A stretch of DNA of 64,000 nucleotides from Streptomyces sp. QL37 (GTDB lineage: Bacteria; Actinomycetota; Actinomycetes; Streptomycetales; Streptomycetaceae), in assembly GCF_002941025.1 (NCBI RefSeq), contig NZ_PTJS01000001.1, positions 310,001 through 374,000 on the forward strand, in the 5' to 3' direction. Numbering within the stretch: position 1 is the first letter of the stretch; each line of letters opens with the position of its first letter. Of this stretch, positions 8,327-17,451 are shown piece after piece. The translations under genes and the position numbers were made by a program. The notes below the pieces were generated by a model. The model was not told the DNA's origin. It searched no databases and worked only from the letters and a program-made list of their open reading frames with translations.

Positions 8327-8357
8327 AACGGCTCCGCCCTGCCCGGGCGGAGCCGTT
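8327..8357 (+). terminator. Strong rho-independent-type hairpin
   Basis: A perfect 13-bp stem (8327-8339 with 8345-8357) around a 5-nt loop begins 20 bases after the stop codon of the YeaQ-like gene. The stem starts with AA and ends with TT, followed by C-rich sequence. Confidence 0.8.
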
Positions 8358-8572
8358 TCGCGCTCCGCCGTGCACACCCGGGCCGACGGCTCGGTCCCGC
8401 CGAGCTGCGTCACCTCCTCGCTTCAGTACCGCGTCCGGCCCATCGGCGTGGAAAATGGGCCGACGGACGGGATCCGGCCCGGCGTGTCCGGGTCGGCACC
8501 CGGCGCCCCGTCGGCCAGGGACGGCACGAGCCGCCCCGTCGGTCGCCGTTCACCGGAGAAAGGTGTTGCCCG

Positions 8573-9850
8573 ATGCCCATGCGGTCCTGGTTCTCGGACG
8601 CGAAGCTCGGAATCTTCGTCCACTACGGCATCTACGCCGTCGAGGGGGTGCCCGAGTCCTGGGCCTTCTACACGGGACAGGTTTCGCACGAGCAGTACAT
8701 GAAGCAGCTCGGCGGCTTCACCGCCGCACGCTACGACCCGCGCGGCTGGGCCGCTCTGTTCGCGCGTGCCGGTGCGCGCTACGCCGTCCTGACGGCGCGG
8801 CACCACGACGGGGTGGCCCTGTGGGACACCGAGCACGGCGACCTGGACGTCGTCCGGCGCACACCCGCCGGACGGGACCTGGTCGGACCGTACGCCACGG
8901 CGCTGCGCGAGCAGGGGCTCAGGGTGGGGCTGTACTACTCCCACTCCGACTGGAACCACCCGGACTATGCGAGCGTTCTGCACCCCAGCCCCTCCCCCAC
9001 CCACCAGGACGTGCTGACCAGCCGCTGGGTCGCGCCCCGGGGAGGGGTGGAGGACCCGGAGGCCTGGGCCCGCTATCTCGCCTACCGCGACGGCCAGGTC
9101 GGTGAGCTCGTCGACCGGTACCGCCCGGATCTCCTCTGGTTCGACGGCGAGTGGGAGCGCGCCGAGGAGCAGTGGGGCACGGACGCGCTCGCAGCCCGTG
9201 TCCTCGGTGCCCATCCGGACACGGTGTGCAATGCCCGGCTGATCGGCCACGGGGACTACGCCACCCCCGAGCAGGGAGTACCGCTGCGCGCACCGGACGG
9301 GCCGTGGGAGCTCTGCCTGACGGTGAACGACTCCTGGGGGTTCCAGCCCGGCGACACGAACCACAAGTCGGTGCGGCAGCTGGTGCGGTATTTCGCGGAG
9401 ACGATCGGGACGGGCGGCAACCTGTTGCTCGGGGTCGGCCCGCGGGAGGACGGCACCGTCACGGACGAGCAGGCGGAACGCCTCGAAGGGCTCGGCGCCT
9501 GGATCGCGGCGCACAGCGAGGCGGTGTACGGAACCGTCGCGGGCCTGCCGGCCGGGCACCACTACGGGCCGAGCACCCTGTCCGCCGACCGCCGCACCCT
9601 CTACCTGTTCTGCTTCGACCCGCCGCGCGAGTACGTGGCCGTGCGCGGGCTGCGCAACCGTGTGAAGCGGGTGTCGGTCGTCGGCACCGGCGCGCCCCTC
9701 GCGCACCGTGTCGTAGGCGGTCTGCACGACGTGCCGGGCGTTGCCTGGATCGACGCGCCTGCTTCCCGGGACGTCGACGCGTACGCAACCGTGCTCGCGC
9801 TGGAGCTCGACGGTGAACTCGACGTCTACGAAGGCACGGGCCGCACCTGA
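8573..9850 (+). CDS. Alpha-L-fucosidase (GH29)
   Basis: 425 residues without a signal peptide, so it should work in the cytoplasm on imported oligosaccharides. The (beta/alpha)8 signatures are clear: RSWFSDAKLGIFVHYGIYAV at the start, ARHHDGVALWDT (residues 76-85 region), VGLYYSHSDWN, and the nucleophile Asp191 in DLLWFDGEWE. A beta-sandwich-like C-terminal part follows. GH29 retaining enzymes release alpha-L-fucose from host-type and plant glycans. Two ATGs are in phase; 8573 has an AAAGG nine bases upstream. It converges on the Gfo/Idh gene of the transporter operon with only 18 bases between, which ties it to that locus. Confidence 0.93.
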   Translation: MPMRSWFSDAKLGIFVHYGIYAVEGVPESWAFYTGQVSHEQYMKQLGGFTAARYDPRGWAALFARAGARYAVLTARHHDGVALWDTEHGDLDVVRRTPAGRDLVGPYATALREQGLRVGLYYSHSDWNHPDYASVLHPSPSPTHQDVLTSRWVAPRGGVEDPEAWARYLAYRDGQVGELVDRYRPDLLWFDGEWERAEEQWGTDALAARVLGAHPDTVCNARLIGHGDYATPEQGVPLRAPDGPWELCLTVNDSWGFQPGDTNHKSVRQLVRYFAETIGTGGNLLLGVGPREDGTVTDEQAERLEGLGAWIAAHSEAVYGTVAGLPAGHHYGPSTLSADRRTLYLFCFDPPREYVAVRGLRNRVKRVSVVGTGAPLAHRVVGGLHDVPGVAWIDAPASRDVDAYATVLALELDGELDVYEGTGRT

Positions 9851-9868
9851 GCCGGGCGGACCGGGACG

Positions 9869-11056
9869 TCAGCCGCGAAGCTGGCCCCGTTCGAAGTACG
9901 CGACCAGCTCGGGGTCCGGCTCCGGTACGCGGGCCGGGGTGCCTCCGGCCCGCAGGGAGGACGTGGCCTGCACCCCCGCGGCGACCGCCATCCGCGCGGC
10001 GACCGGTGACGTGTCGGTCCGTCCGCCCTCCCGGACGAATCTCAGGAACTCGTCCATCAGGAGCGGGTCGGCGCCACCGTGCCCGGCGTTGTCCTCCGCG
10101 GCCGGGATCTCGTGGACCTGGTCCGCGTCCGCGCGGTAGCCGGACCGCCGGGTGTTCCACACCTTCACGTGGCCGCCGGGCCCGTCGCCGAAGTTCTCCA
10201 GGCGTCCGGCGTCCCCGATGACGGTGTAGTTGCGCCAGTAGTCGGGGGTGAAGTGGCACTGCTGGTACGAGGCGAGGACGCCGTTGTCGAGGCGCATGTT
10301 GAGCAGGGAGACGTCCTCGACGTCGATGACGGGGTTGAGCGCGCGCTGGGTGTGCGGTGGCCAGTGGCCGTCCTTGGTGTACCAGTCGTCGGCCTTGGGC
10401 TCACCCGGCGCGCGCCGGTGCGGGTTGTCCCCGTAGACCATCAGGTCGCCCAGTGCCTGGACGTCGCGCGCGTAACCTCCGGCCAGCCAGTGCAGGACGT
10501 CGATGTCGTGCGCGGCCTTCTGAAGCAGGAGGCCGGTCGTGTACTGCCGTTCGGCGTGCCAGTCCTTGAAGTACCAGTCGCCGCCGTAGCCGACGAAGTG
10601 GCGGATCCAGACGGTCTTGACCTCGCCGACGGCGCCGTCGCGGATGAGGTCACGCATCAGCCGGACGACGGGCATGTGGCGCATGTTGTGGCCGATGTAC
10701 AGCCGGGTGCCGGTTTCGTGGGCGGTGCGCAGGATCGCGTCGCACCGCTCGACGGTGATGTCGAGAGGCTTCTCCACGAAGACCGGTTTGCCCGCCCTCA
10801 GTGCCTCGCAGGCGAGGTCGGCGTGGGTGTGGTCCGGGGTGAGGACGAGGACCGCGTCGATCTCCGGGTCCTCGACGACCTCGCGGTGGCCAGCGGACAT
10901 GCGGGCCTCCGGGAAGGCCCGTGCCGCCTCCGTACGGGCGCGCGGGTCCGGTTCCGCCAGAGCTGTGACGCGGGCGCCGGAGCCGGGCCGGTGGGCGGTG
11001 CGGGCGAGCGAGCCGCGCAGGCCGTAGCCGAGCACGCCGATACGGAGGTCGGTCAT
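9869..11056 (-). CDS. Gfo/Idh/MocA family oxidoreductase
   Basis: 395 residues. N-terminal Rossmann fold with GVLGYGLRG (about residues 7-15), the AEPDP end of strand 2, and the family lysine motif EKPLD at about residue 94; the C-terminal alpha/beta domain contains HDIDVLHWLAGG with the catalytic-type histidine. These NAD(P)-dependent enzymes oxidise or epimerise sugars, inositols or, in some glycosidases, start redox-assisted glycoside cleavage. It is the last gene of the six-gene transporter operon, 40 bases after the beta-helix gene, and probably handles an imported sugar. GAAGGAAG precedes the ATG. No export signal. Confidence 0.9.
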   Translation of the reverse strand: MTDLRIGVLGYGLRGSLARTAHRPGSGARVTALAEPDPRARTEAARAFPEARMSAGHREVVEDPEIDAVLVLTPDHTHADLACEALRAGKPVFVEKPLDITVERCDAILRTAHETGTRLYIGHNMRHMPVVRLMRDLIRDGAVGEVKTVWIRHFVGYGGDWYFKDWHAERQYTTGLLLQKAAHDIDVLHWLAGGYARDVQALGDLMVYGDNPHRRAPGEPKADDWYTKDGHWPPHTQRALNPVIDVEDVSLLNMRLDNGVLASYQQCHFTPDYWRNYTVIGDAGRLENFGDGPGGHVKVWNTRRSGYRADADQVHEIPAAEDNAGHGGADPLLMDEFLRFVREGGRTDTSPVAARMAVAAGVQATSSLRAGGTPARVPEPDPELVAYFERGQLRG

Positions 11057-11096
11057 GGGACTTCCTTCGTTGTTCAGTGGTGCCTGACGGGCGCCG

Positions 11097-13310
11097 TCAC
11101 GGATGGACGAGGACCTGGGAGAGGGCGACGCTTCCGGTTCCCCGGACCATGATCTTCACCGTGCGGGTGCGGCTGTCCAGGTCGACGACGGTCGGGCGCA
11201 GGGCCTTCCCGGTGACGTGGATGGTGCGGTCGTCGGTGACGACGTCGAAGTCGGCCGTCGTGGACGAGGCGTCGTTCCAGACCTCGATCCGGCGGACGTG
11301 CCGTTTCGTGCCGAGGTCGACCTGCCACCAGGCGCCCGCTTCGGCCTGGGTGCGGCTGTCGGTGGTGGTGTCGGCGTCCGAGGCCAGGGCGGCGGTGGCT
11401 GTGCCGTCCGTGGAGGACTGGGTCGCCGTCCCCGTGCGGGCCAGGTCGGTCCGCAGTTGTTCGACCGGTCCGCCCTGGACGCCTGCCCGGGAGGCCACTG
11501 CGAGGGCGGCGGCGGGCAGCCGGTCGAGTCCGGTGAGGTTGTCCGTCATGACGGAGCCGGTGCCGCCGAGAGCGGGCGCCGCGGTGTCGGTCCAGTTGCC
11601 GCGTGCGGTGTTCCCGATGCCGTAGTCGGCCCAGTTGGAGACCCACTTGTAGCCGATGCGGGTGATGACGTTCTTCTCGACGAGGATGTGGGAGGACTGC
11701 TCGTCGAGGTAGATGCCGTTGCCGTCGCGTTCGGTGTTGCCGAAGGCGGAGCGGTTGACGTAGTTCCCGGACAGGACGGTGCCGGGCTGGGCGCCCTGGG
11801 TGTAGATCGCGCCGCCGTCGTGCTGTTCCTGGGCGACTTCCATGACGTGGGTGATGCGGTTGCCGGTCACCGCGTTGTCGCGCAGCACGGATTGCTGTGC
11901 CTCGGGCTGGTTCCAGCCCCATCCGACGGAGATGCCGGAGTACGGCAGGTGCCCGAGGGTGTTGTGGTCGATGGTCAGCCCGGCCTCGTAGCCGGCCCAG
12001 ATGCCCACGGAGTCGGTGTACTCGACGCCCGAGCGGTGAATCGTGTTGTACGCGATCGTGTTGCGCTCGCCCGCGAGCTCCGCCCCGGGCCGTGGCTCGG
12101 TGTCTCCGACGTACACGGCGCCCGAGGACAGGTCGGTGAAGGCGGATCGGGTCAGGGAGCTGTCCTTGGTGCCGGCTTCGAGAATCGCTCCGGCGCCGCC
12201 GAGGTTCCTGAAGACCGCCCGGTCGATGGCGACGCGCCGGCCACCGCGCACGGTGACGGCGGCGGCGGGCTTGGTGTAGTAGCGGCCGGCGTGGTCGACG
12301 GGGCCCGTCGCGCCGGTCAGGGTGAGGCCGGCCTGCGTGCCCGCGTACCCCTCGTCCGTGTCGGGCTGACGGTAGGCGGCGTACGCGAATCCGATGCCGC
12401 TGACCGTGACGTCGTGGGCGCCGTCCAGGACGAGGAGCTGTTCCGTGTGCGGGGTGACCACCTGGTCACGGCGCATGTCCTCGCCCTCGCGCGGCAGGTA
12501 GGTGACCGTGCGCGCCTCGGAGTTCCAGGTGAACTCCCCTGGCTCGTCCAGCAGTTCGGGCGCGTTCTCGAAGAAGGCGACTCCGCTGTAGCGGCCGGAG
12601 TCGACAGTCGTGGAGTCCCAGGCGGGACCGGTGCGGTCGGTACCCGCGGAGGAATTGGTCCAGCACGGCTGGGCGAAGGTCATGTCGTCGCCGCTGACGC
12701 CCGCGATCCTGCAGTGGTAGTTGCGCCAGCGGATCCGGATGACGGCTTCCGCGTCGGTGGGGCGTTGCCAGTCGGCGATGCCTGTGGCGCCCGCGCCTGT
12801 CATCCCGGCGCCGGTGGCATCGCAGACGGTGGCCGGGCAGGCCTCGCCCCGGGCCCGGACGGCCCGTTCGCCGTCGACGAACAGCTGCCTGGGGGTGACG
12901 CCGTCAGGGACCGACGCTGTCCAGGTGCCACCGGTGTCGCGCTGCCAGCCGGTGATCTCGCGGCCGCCGGAGAATACGGGACGGGCACCGGGGGCGGCGG
13001 CCCAGGTGACGGTTCGGCCGTCCTTCCCCGAGTCGGCGGCGCCGAGCCGGAGGGGTTCGTCGAGACGGTACGTACCGCCTTCGAGGAGTACCCGGACGTC
13101 CCGGTCGCGCTCGGTGCGGGCCCGGTCGCGGGCTCCGTCGGTGCTGCACGGCCGGGAGACCGTACAGGAGGTGCCGTCTCCGTCGGGTGCGGCGTGCAGC
13201 GTCCGGGCGGCCGGGGCCGCCTGGGCGGTGGGGGCGGCGAGAAGTGCCGCGAGGAAGGTGGTGGTGACGGCTGCGGCGGTTCCTCGCAGGAGGTGCGCGG
13301 TGCGTTTCAT
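11097..13310 (-). CDS. Secreted right-handed beta-helix protein with C-terminal discoidin-like domain
   Basis: 737 residues. A classical signal peptide ends near TAQAAPAA (about residue 32). The middle (about 40-600) is a parallel beta-helix, with repeated turns such as NTIAYNTIHRSG, NTLGHLPYSGISVGWG, GNYVNRSA and EKNVITRIG, as in polysaccharide lyases and glycosidases of the Pectate-lyase-like and GH families. The last 120 residues (TGTATQSSTDGTATAALASD, WWQVDLG, VRRIEVWN) form an F5/8 type C (CBM32-like) carbohydrate-binding fold. The exact enzyme class is not determined. Its ATG overlaps the stop of the M1 peptidase by ATGA, so translation is coupled. Confidence 0.85.
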   Translation of the reverse strand: MKRTAHLLRGTAAAVTTTFLAALLAAPTAQAAPAARTLHAAPDGDGTSCTVSRPCSTDGARDRARTERDRDVRVLLEGGTYRLDEPLRLGAADSGKDGRTVTWAAAPGARPVFSGGREITGWQRDTGGTWTASVPDGVTPRQLFVDGERAVRARGEACPATVCDATGAGMTGAGATGIADWQRPTDAEAVIRIRWRNYHCRIAGVSGDDMTFAQPCWTNSSAGTDRTGPAWDSTTVDSGRYSGVAFFENAPELLDEPGEFTWNSEARTVTYLPREGEDMRRDQVVTPHTEQLLVLDGAHDVTVSGIGFAYAAYRQPDTDEGYAGTQAGLTLTGATGPVDHAGRYYTKPAAAVTVRGGRRVAIDRAVFRNLGGAGAILEAGTKDSSLTRSAFTDLSSGAVYVGDTEPRPGAELAGERNTIAYNTIHRSGVEYTDSVGIWAGYEAGLTIDHNTLGHLPYSGISVGWGWNQPEAQQSVLRDNAVTGNRITHVMEVAQEQHDGGAIYTQGAQPGTVLSGNYVNRSAFGNTERDGNGIYLDEQSSHILVEKNVITRIGYKWVSNWADYGIGNTARGNWTDTAAPALGGTGSVMTDNLTGLDRLPAAALAVASRAGVQGGPVEQLRTDLARTGTATQSSTDGTATAALASDADTTTDSRTQAEAGAWWQVDLGTKRHVRRIEVWNDASSTTADFDVVTDDRTIHVTGKALRPTVVDLDSRTRTVKIMVRGTGSVALSQVLVHP

Positions 13311-14776
13311 GCGGTGGCGGCCTTCCAGTCGGGGTGGCCCGGCATGGGCGGGTTCACGGCTCCGAAGAGCCAGTCGCGCAGGAACGGGTCGAGCGACTTC
13401 CTTCCGGTGACCTCGACGGCGTGACCGATGAAGTCCCCGCTGGAGGCGTTGCCGTCCTTGAACCGCTGGGGCCACAGCCGCATCACGCGGTCGAAGTCCC
13501 GGTCGCCGATCTGCCGGCGCAGGGCGTAGAGGACGAGGGCGCCGCCGTCGTAGATGTTGGTGCCGCCGAGCGCCTTGGGCAGTCCGGGAGGCCCGTCGGC
13601 GGCCCGGATCGCGTCGAGCTTCTCGTACGTGGCCTTCATCTTGTCGGTGAGCACGGACCAGCCGCGCTCCTCCCCGTACACGGCGGCGTAGTAGACGGCG
13701 GGGCCCTCGTTCAGCCAGGCCTGCTGCCAGTCGGCGGGGGTGACCGAGTCGCCGAACCATTGGTGGACGAGCTCGTGGACCATGGTGGTCTCGTAGCGGG
13801 GACGGCCCTCGGCGTCGGGCTTGAACCAGTTGGTGGAGAAGAGCGAGAGCGTCTGGTTCTCCAGCGCGTCGGTGTAGCCGTCGTAGATGTGCACCCCGTA
13901 GACGGAGAACGGGTAGCGGCCGAACTTCGCCTCGCACCACGCCAGATGGTCGGCGGTGCGAGCGACGATCGGGGCGTACGTCTCCTCCTGCCCCTGCGGC
14001 ACGATGTGGCGCAGGGGCAGCCCTCGGGGGCCTGCGCCGTACAGGTAGGTGCCCTTGACGACGGCGATGCCGATCAGTTCGGTCGCCATCCGTTCGCGGA
14101 GCGCGAAGTGCCAGACCGTGGAGCCGTCGGCGCGCGGTGTGCGGTGCAGGAGTTCGCCGTTGGCGGTGGCGACGAAGCCCTGGGGTGCGCTGATGTGGAA
14201 CGTCCAGGTCGCCTTGGACGACGGTGTGTCGTTGCAGGGCAGGAAGGTGTCCGCGCGGGAGGACTGGGCGGCGGAGGCGAAGCCGCCGTCGGTGCCGAAC
14301 CTCCAGCCGGTGAGGCCGAGCCGGGGGGCCTTTCCGTTGCCCCGGTAGCGGATCTCGACGGTGAACGCCTGACCGTCGCGCAGCGGACGAACGGGGGTGA
14401 CGGTGAGTTCCTGGCCGCTCTGTCCGGGCGAGAGCTGCCAGGTGGCGGCGCGTCCCTGGACGGTGAGGGCGTCGATGGTGTGGCCGTCGGTGTCCAGGTT
14501 GAACGCGGACAGGTCCTGGGTGGCGCGCGCGTTCATCTTCACGACGGCGGTGAAGTCGTAGGTCACCGGGGTGAAGTCGAAGGTCAGGTCGTAGTGGAGT
14601 ACCTGGTAGCCGCCGTTGCCGAGGGTCGGGAAGAGCGGGTCGCCGACGCCGTCGGAACCGGGCCGGGGGTCGAAGGCGTGCGGGCGGGCCGCGGCGGGGG
14701 TTCCGAGGACGGGGACCGCCACCGCTGCGGCGACGGCCGCGCCGCCGAGTCCGAGGGCCGAGCGTCTCGTGGTCAC
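13307..14776 (-). CDS. Secreted M1 family aminopeptidase
   Basis: 489 residues with a Tat-type signal (MTTRRSALGLGGAAVAAAVA, cleavage near AAARPH). The zinc site is HELVHQWFG (334-342) with the third ligand Glu357 in NEGPA; the upstream exopeptidase motif is DALENQT instead of the usual GGMEN, a notable change. Only the N-terminal beta and catalytic domains are present; the large C-terminal helical domain of PepN is missing, as in short secreted actinobacterial members. It would remove N-terminal residues outside the cell. It starts with GTG, overlapping the stop codon of the binding-protein gene, and it overlaps the beta-helix gene in turn, so a protease is embedded in a sugar transporter operon. 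Confidence 0.9.
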   Translation of the reverse strand: MTTRRSALGLGGAAVAAAVAVPVLGTPAAARPHAFDPRPGSDGVGDPLFPTLGNGGYQVLHYDLTFDFTPVTYDFTAVVKMNARATQDLSAFNLDTDGHTIDALTVQGRAATWQLSPGQSGQELTVTPVRPLRDGQAFTVEIRYRGNGKAPRLGLTGWRFGTDGGFASAAQSSRADTFLPCNDTPSSKATWTFHISAPQGFVATANGELLHRTPRADGSTVWHFALRERMATELIGIAVVKGTYLYGAGPRGLPLRHIVPQGQEETYAPIVARTADHLAWCEAKFGRYPFSVYGVHIYDGYTDALENQTLSLFSTNWFKPDAEGRPRYETTMVHELVHQWFGDSVTPADWQQAWLNEGPAVYYAAVYGEERGWSVLTDKMKATYEKLDAIRAADGPPGLPKALGGTNIYDGGALVLYALRRQIGDRDFDRVMRLWPQRFKDGNASSGDFIGHAVEVTGRKSLDPFLRDWLFGAVNPPMPGHPDWKAATA

Positions 14777-16446
14777 TTCTTCCCCTTCTGGTAGGCCTCT
14801 TCGAATTCGCCTCGGGCCTGCTCGCCGCCCTTGGCCAGGTAGTCCTTGACGAGCTGGTCGTAGGCGGACATGGGTTTGCGGCCGGCGATGATGTCCTTGA
14901 GCGCGTCCAGCTTGAAGGTGAGAAGGCTGCCGCTGCCCTTCGAGTCCCAGGTGGGCGAGGAGTACTGGAGTGTGGGGTCCTGCTCCATCATCGGGATCAT
15001 CTTGGTGAACGTCTCGTGGACGTGGCGTACGCCCTGTTCGGAGTCGGCGCTGTAGATCGCGGGGACGGCGGAGGCCATGAACTTCCAGGGCACGGTGACG
15101 TCCTGGGTGCCCTGCTCGGTCAGGGCGGGGTTTCCCCTGTCGTCACGGGTGAAGTCGGTGCCCTCGACGCCGTAGTTGATCAGTGTGTACTCCTCGCTCC
15201 CGAAGGGTGAGGCGGCGAAGTCGGCGAGCGCGAGGACCTGCCGGACCCTCTCGCCGGAGGCCTTCTTCACATGGGTGTTCTCCAGCTTGACGTTGTCCAT
15301 CCAGGCGACGGCGCCCTTGCCGACCGGGACGAAGGGACGCGGGTCGTACTTCTTGTCGATCGCCCGCATGGCGGCGACGTAACCCACGCCCGGGGCCAGG
15401 TAGGTCGGCATGCCGTCGTAGACGTACGCGCCCTTGCCGTTCTTGAACATGTCCGTGTACTGGGCCTTCTGTGCCCCGGACATCTGGAGGGTGCCGGGGT
15501 AGAAGCAGCCCGCCCTGTAGAGGGCGCGGGCGGTCTCGACGGCTGTGCGGTACTCAGGCGTCTCCAGGTCGGAGGTGAACTTTCCGGTCGCGGGGTCGAG
15601 ACGCCAGTAGTACGGCGCTCCGGCGGACATGGCCAGCATGCTGGTGGCACCCGCGATGATCGCGTACTGGTCCTTCTCGGGCCGGGTCAGCTCCTTGCAC
15701 ACCTCGACGAAGCGGTCGAGGCCGTCGATCTGGTCGAGGTCGGTGACGCCGACCTCCTCGAAGAGGTCGTGGCGGTAGACCCCGGCGCCGCCGGTGCCGG
15801 TGCGGGCGATGGGGATGCCGTAGAGCTTTCCGCCGAAGATCGCTGCCTGCCAGGCTCCCTTGGGGATCGCTGCGAGGTTCGGATAGTCCTTGATCTTGTC
15901 CCCGGCGAGGTACGGGGTGAGGTCGGCGCACTTGGCCTGGAGGAAGGCGGCCTTGTTGTCGACACCGCCGACCTCGGGATACATGAAGAGGTCGGGCAGG
16001 CTGTCGCTGGCGACCATCGTGGAGAACTTGGTGCCGTAGTCGTCGGCCGGGACGGCGGTGACGTTCACCTCGCCGCCGAGGAGCTTCTCGATGCTCCGCC
16101 AGGCGGCGTTCCTGCCCCGGCCGGGCGGGGGCGGCGAGAAGGTCTCCATGGTCACGCTGATGGGCGCCGCCCCCTTGAGCGGGGTGTTCTTCGTGGCGCG
16201 CAGAGGCTTGGCCGGGTAGCCGAAGAATCCCTGGGGCACGCCCGCGGCGGTGCCGGCCAGGTCGGGTTCGAGGCCGATGTTACGGACGGCGGTGTCCGGC
16301 AGGAGCGAGGCGCTCTTGGCCTCCGCCCGGGCCGTGGTGCCGCCGTCGCCGCAGGCGGCGAGCAGCGGCCCGGCGGCCAGCCCGAGACCGAGGCCCGCGC
16401 CCAGGCGGAACAGTGACCGGCGGTTGACAGGGGTGGAGCTCGACAC
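14773..16446 (-). CDS. Sugar ABC transporter extracellular substrate-binding lipoprotein (LplA-like)
   Basis: 557 residues, a large family-1 solute-binding protein. The N-terminus has RRSLFRLGAGLGLGLAAGPL followed by the lipobox LAAC at about residue 32, so it is exported and lipid-anchored, possibly by Tat. Length, the PVSVTMETFSPPP-type entry strand and later YDQLVKDYLAKGGEQ match the LplA/YtcQ group that works with LplB/LplC permeases for complex oligosaccharides. GTG start with AAGGAG upstream. It lies 48 bases after the permease and overlaps the M1 peptidase start. No ATPase gene is present, consistent with use of a shared MsiK-type ATPase, as known for Streptomyces sugar importers. Confidence 0.9.
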   Translation of the reverse strand: MSSSTPVNRRSLFRLGAGLGLGLAAGPLLAACGDGGTTARAEAKSASLLPDTAVRNIGLEPDLAGTAAGVPQGFFGYPAKPLRATKNTPLKGAAPISVTMETFSPPPPGRGRNAAWRSIEKLLGGEVNVTAVPADDYGTKFSTMVASDSLPDLFMYPEVGGVDNKAAFLQAKCADLTPYLAGDKIKDYPNLAAIPKGAWQAAIFGGKLYGIPIARTGTGGAGVYRHDLFEEVGVTDLDQIDGLDRFVEVCKELTRPEKDQYAIIAGATSMLAMSAGAPYYWRLDPATGKFTSDLETPEYRTAVETARALYRAGCFYPGTLQMSGAQKAQYTDMFKNGKGAYVYDGMPTYLAPGVGYVAAMRAIDKKYDPRPFVPVGKGAVAWMDNVKLENTHVKKASGERVRQVLALADFAASPFGSEEYTLINYGVEGTDFTRDDRGNPALTEQGTQDVTVPWKFMASAVPAIYSADSEQGVRHVHETFTKMIPMMEQDPTLQYSSPTWDSKGSGSLLTFKLDALKDIIAGRKPMSAYDQLVKDYLAKGGEQARGEFEEAYQKGKK

Positions 16447-16494
16447 TGGATCTCCTTGGGAGCAGGGGGCCGACAGGCCGGGGTGGGCGCGTGC

Positions 16495-17451
16495 TCAGCC
16501 CTTGATGGCGCCGGTGAGCACGCCCTTGGTGAAGTAGCGCTGGAGGAAGGGGTAGACGAGGAGGATCGGCACGACGGCGATCACGAGGACGGCCATCTGG
16601 ACCGCCTGCTGCGGCGCGAGAACCTCTCCGGCCGAGGCGCTGTTGAGGCTCTGGCCCTGGAGGACGTAGGTGCGCAGCACCATGGGCAGCGGCCACTTGT
16701 CGGAGTCGCCCAGGTACAGGAGTGCGTTGAAGAAGGCGTTCCAGTACGTCACCGCGTAGAAGAGGCTGATGACGGCGAGAACGGCCTTGGACAGCGGGAG
16801 GACGATCCGGACGAGGATGCGGAAGTCCCCGGCCCCGTCGACCTTCGCCGCGTCGTACAGCTCCTCCGGCAGGTTCATGAAGAAGGACCGGAGGACGACC
16901 AGGTTGAAGGCGCTGACCAGGGTGGGCATGACGAGCGCCGCGTACGTGTCGTAGAGCCCGAGCCCTTTGATCAGCAGGAAGTTGGGGATGATACCCGCGT
17001 TGAAGAGCATGGTGAACAGCGCGATCATCAGGATGGCGCGGGAGCCGGTGACATCGCGGCGGGAGAGCCCGTATGCCATGCCCACGGTCACGAGGAGGCT
17101 GGCCAGTGTGCCCACCAGGGTGATCCCGATGCTGACGAACAGGGCGCGGGTGACGACGCCGCCGGTGAAGATGGTCCGGTAGGCGTCGAGCGTGGGGTGG
17201 TCGGGCCACAGGACGAGGCCGGTCGAGCGGATGATGTCGGACTGCGAGGCGAAACTCGTACCGATGACGCCGAGCAGGGGGTAGACGACGGCGGCGACCA
17301 CGACGACGAGGGCGAGCCCTTTGGCGAACTGGCCGAGGCGCGTGGGACGTTCCATCCACGGGGGACGGCCGTCGGGCTTGGTGGTGCGGGTGGTCTTCTT
17401 CGCCGACGCCGTCGGTGCGGACGTGGCGGTCGGCTTCTCAGCGGTCAGCAC
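16495..17451 (-). CDS. Carbohydrate ABC transporter permease (LplC/YtcP-like, CUT1)
   Basis: 318 residues with six hydrophobic segments. The cytoplasmic EAA loop, ELYDAAKVDGAGDFRILVRIVLP, is the ATPase-contact motif of CUT1 permeases. The C-terminal PFLQRYFTKGVLTGAIKG is the standard ending of the MalG/LplC group. The start is taken as GTG at 17451 with AAGGGG upstream, overlapping the end of the preceding permease by 14 bases; the frame is open further upstream. It pairs with the next gene to form the membrane channel. Confidence 0.93.
   Translation of the reverse strand: MLTAEKPTATSAPTASAKKTTRTTKPDGRPPWMERPTRLGQFAKGLALVVVVAAVVYPLLGVIGTSFASQSDIIRSTGLVLWPDHPTLDAYRTIFTGGVVTRALFVSIGITLVGTLASLLVTVGMAYGLSRRDVTGSRAILMIALFTMLFNAGIIPNFLLIKGLGLYDTYAALVMPTLVSAFNLVVLRSFFMNLPEELYDAAKVDGAGDFRILVRIVLPLSKAVLAVISLFYAVTYWNAFFNALLYLGDSDKWPLPMVLRTYVLQGQSLNSASAGEVLAPQQAVQMAVLVIAVVPILLVYPFLQRYFTKGVLTGAIKG

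Noticed and set aside
10079..13424. Long plus-strand frames opposite the Gfo/Idh, beta-helix and M1 genes
   Set aside because: Valine/glycine/aspartate-rich mirror translations; the minus-strand proteins have clear domains, signals and overlaps.
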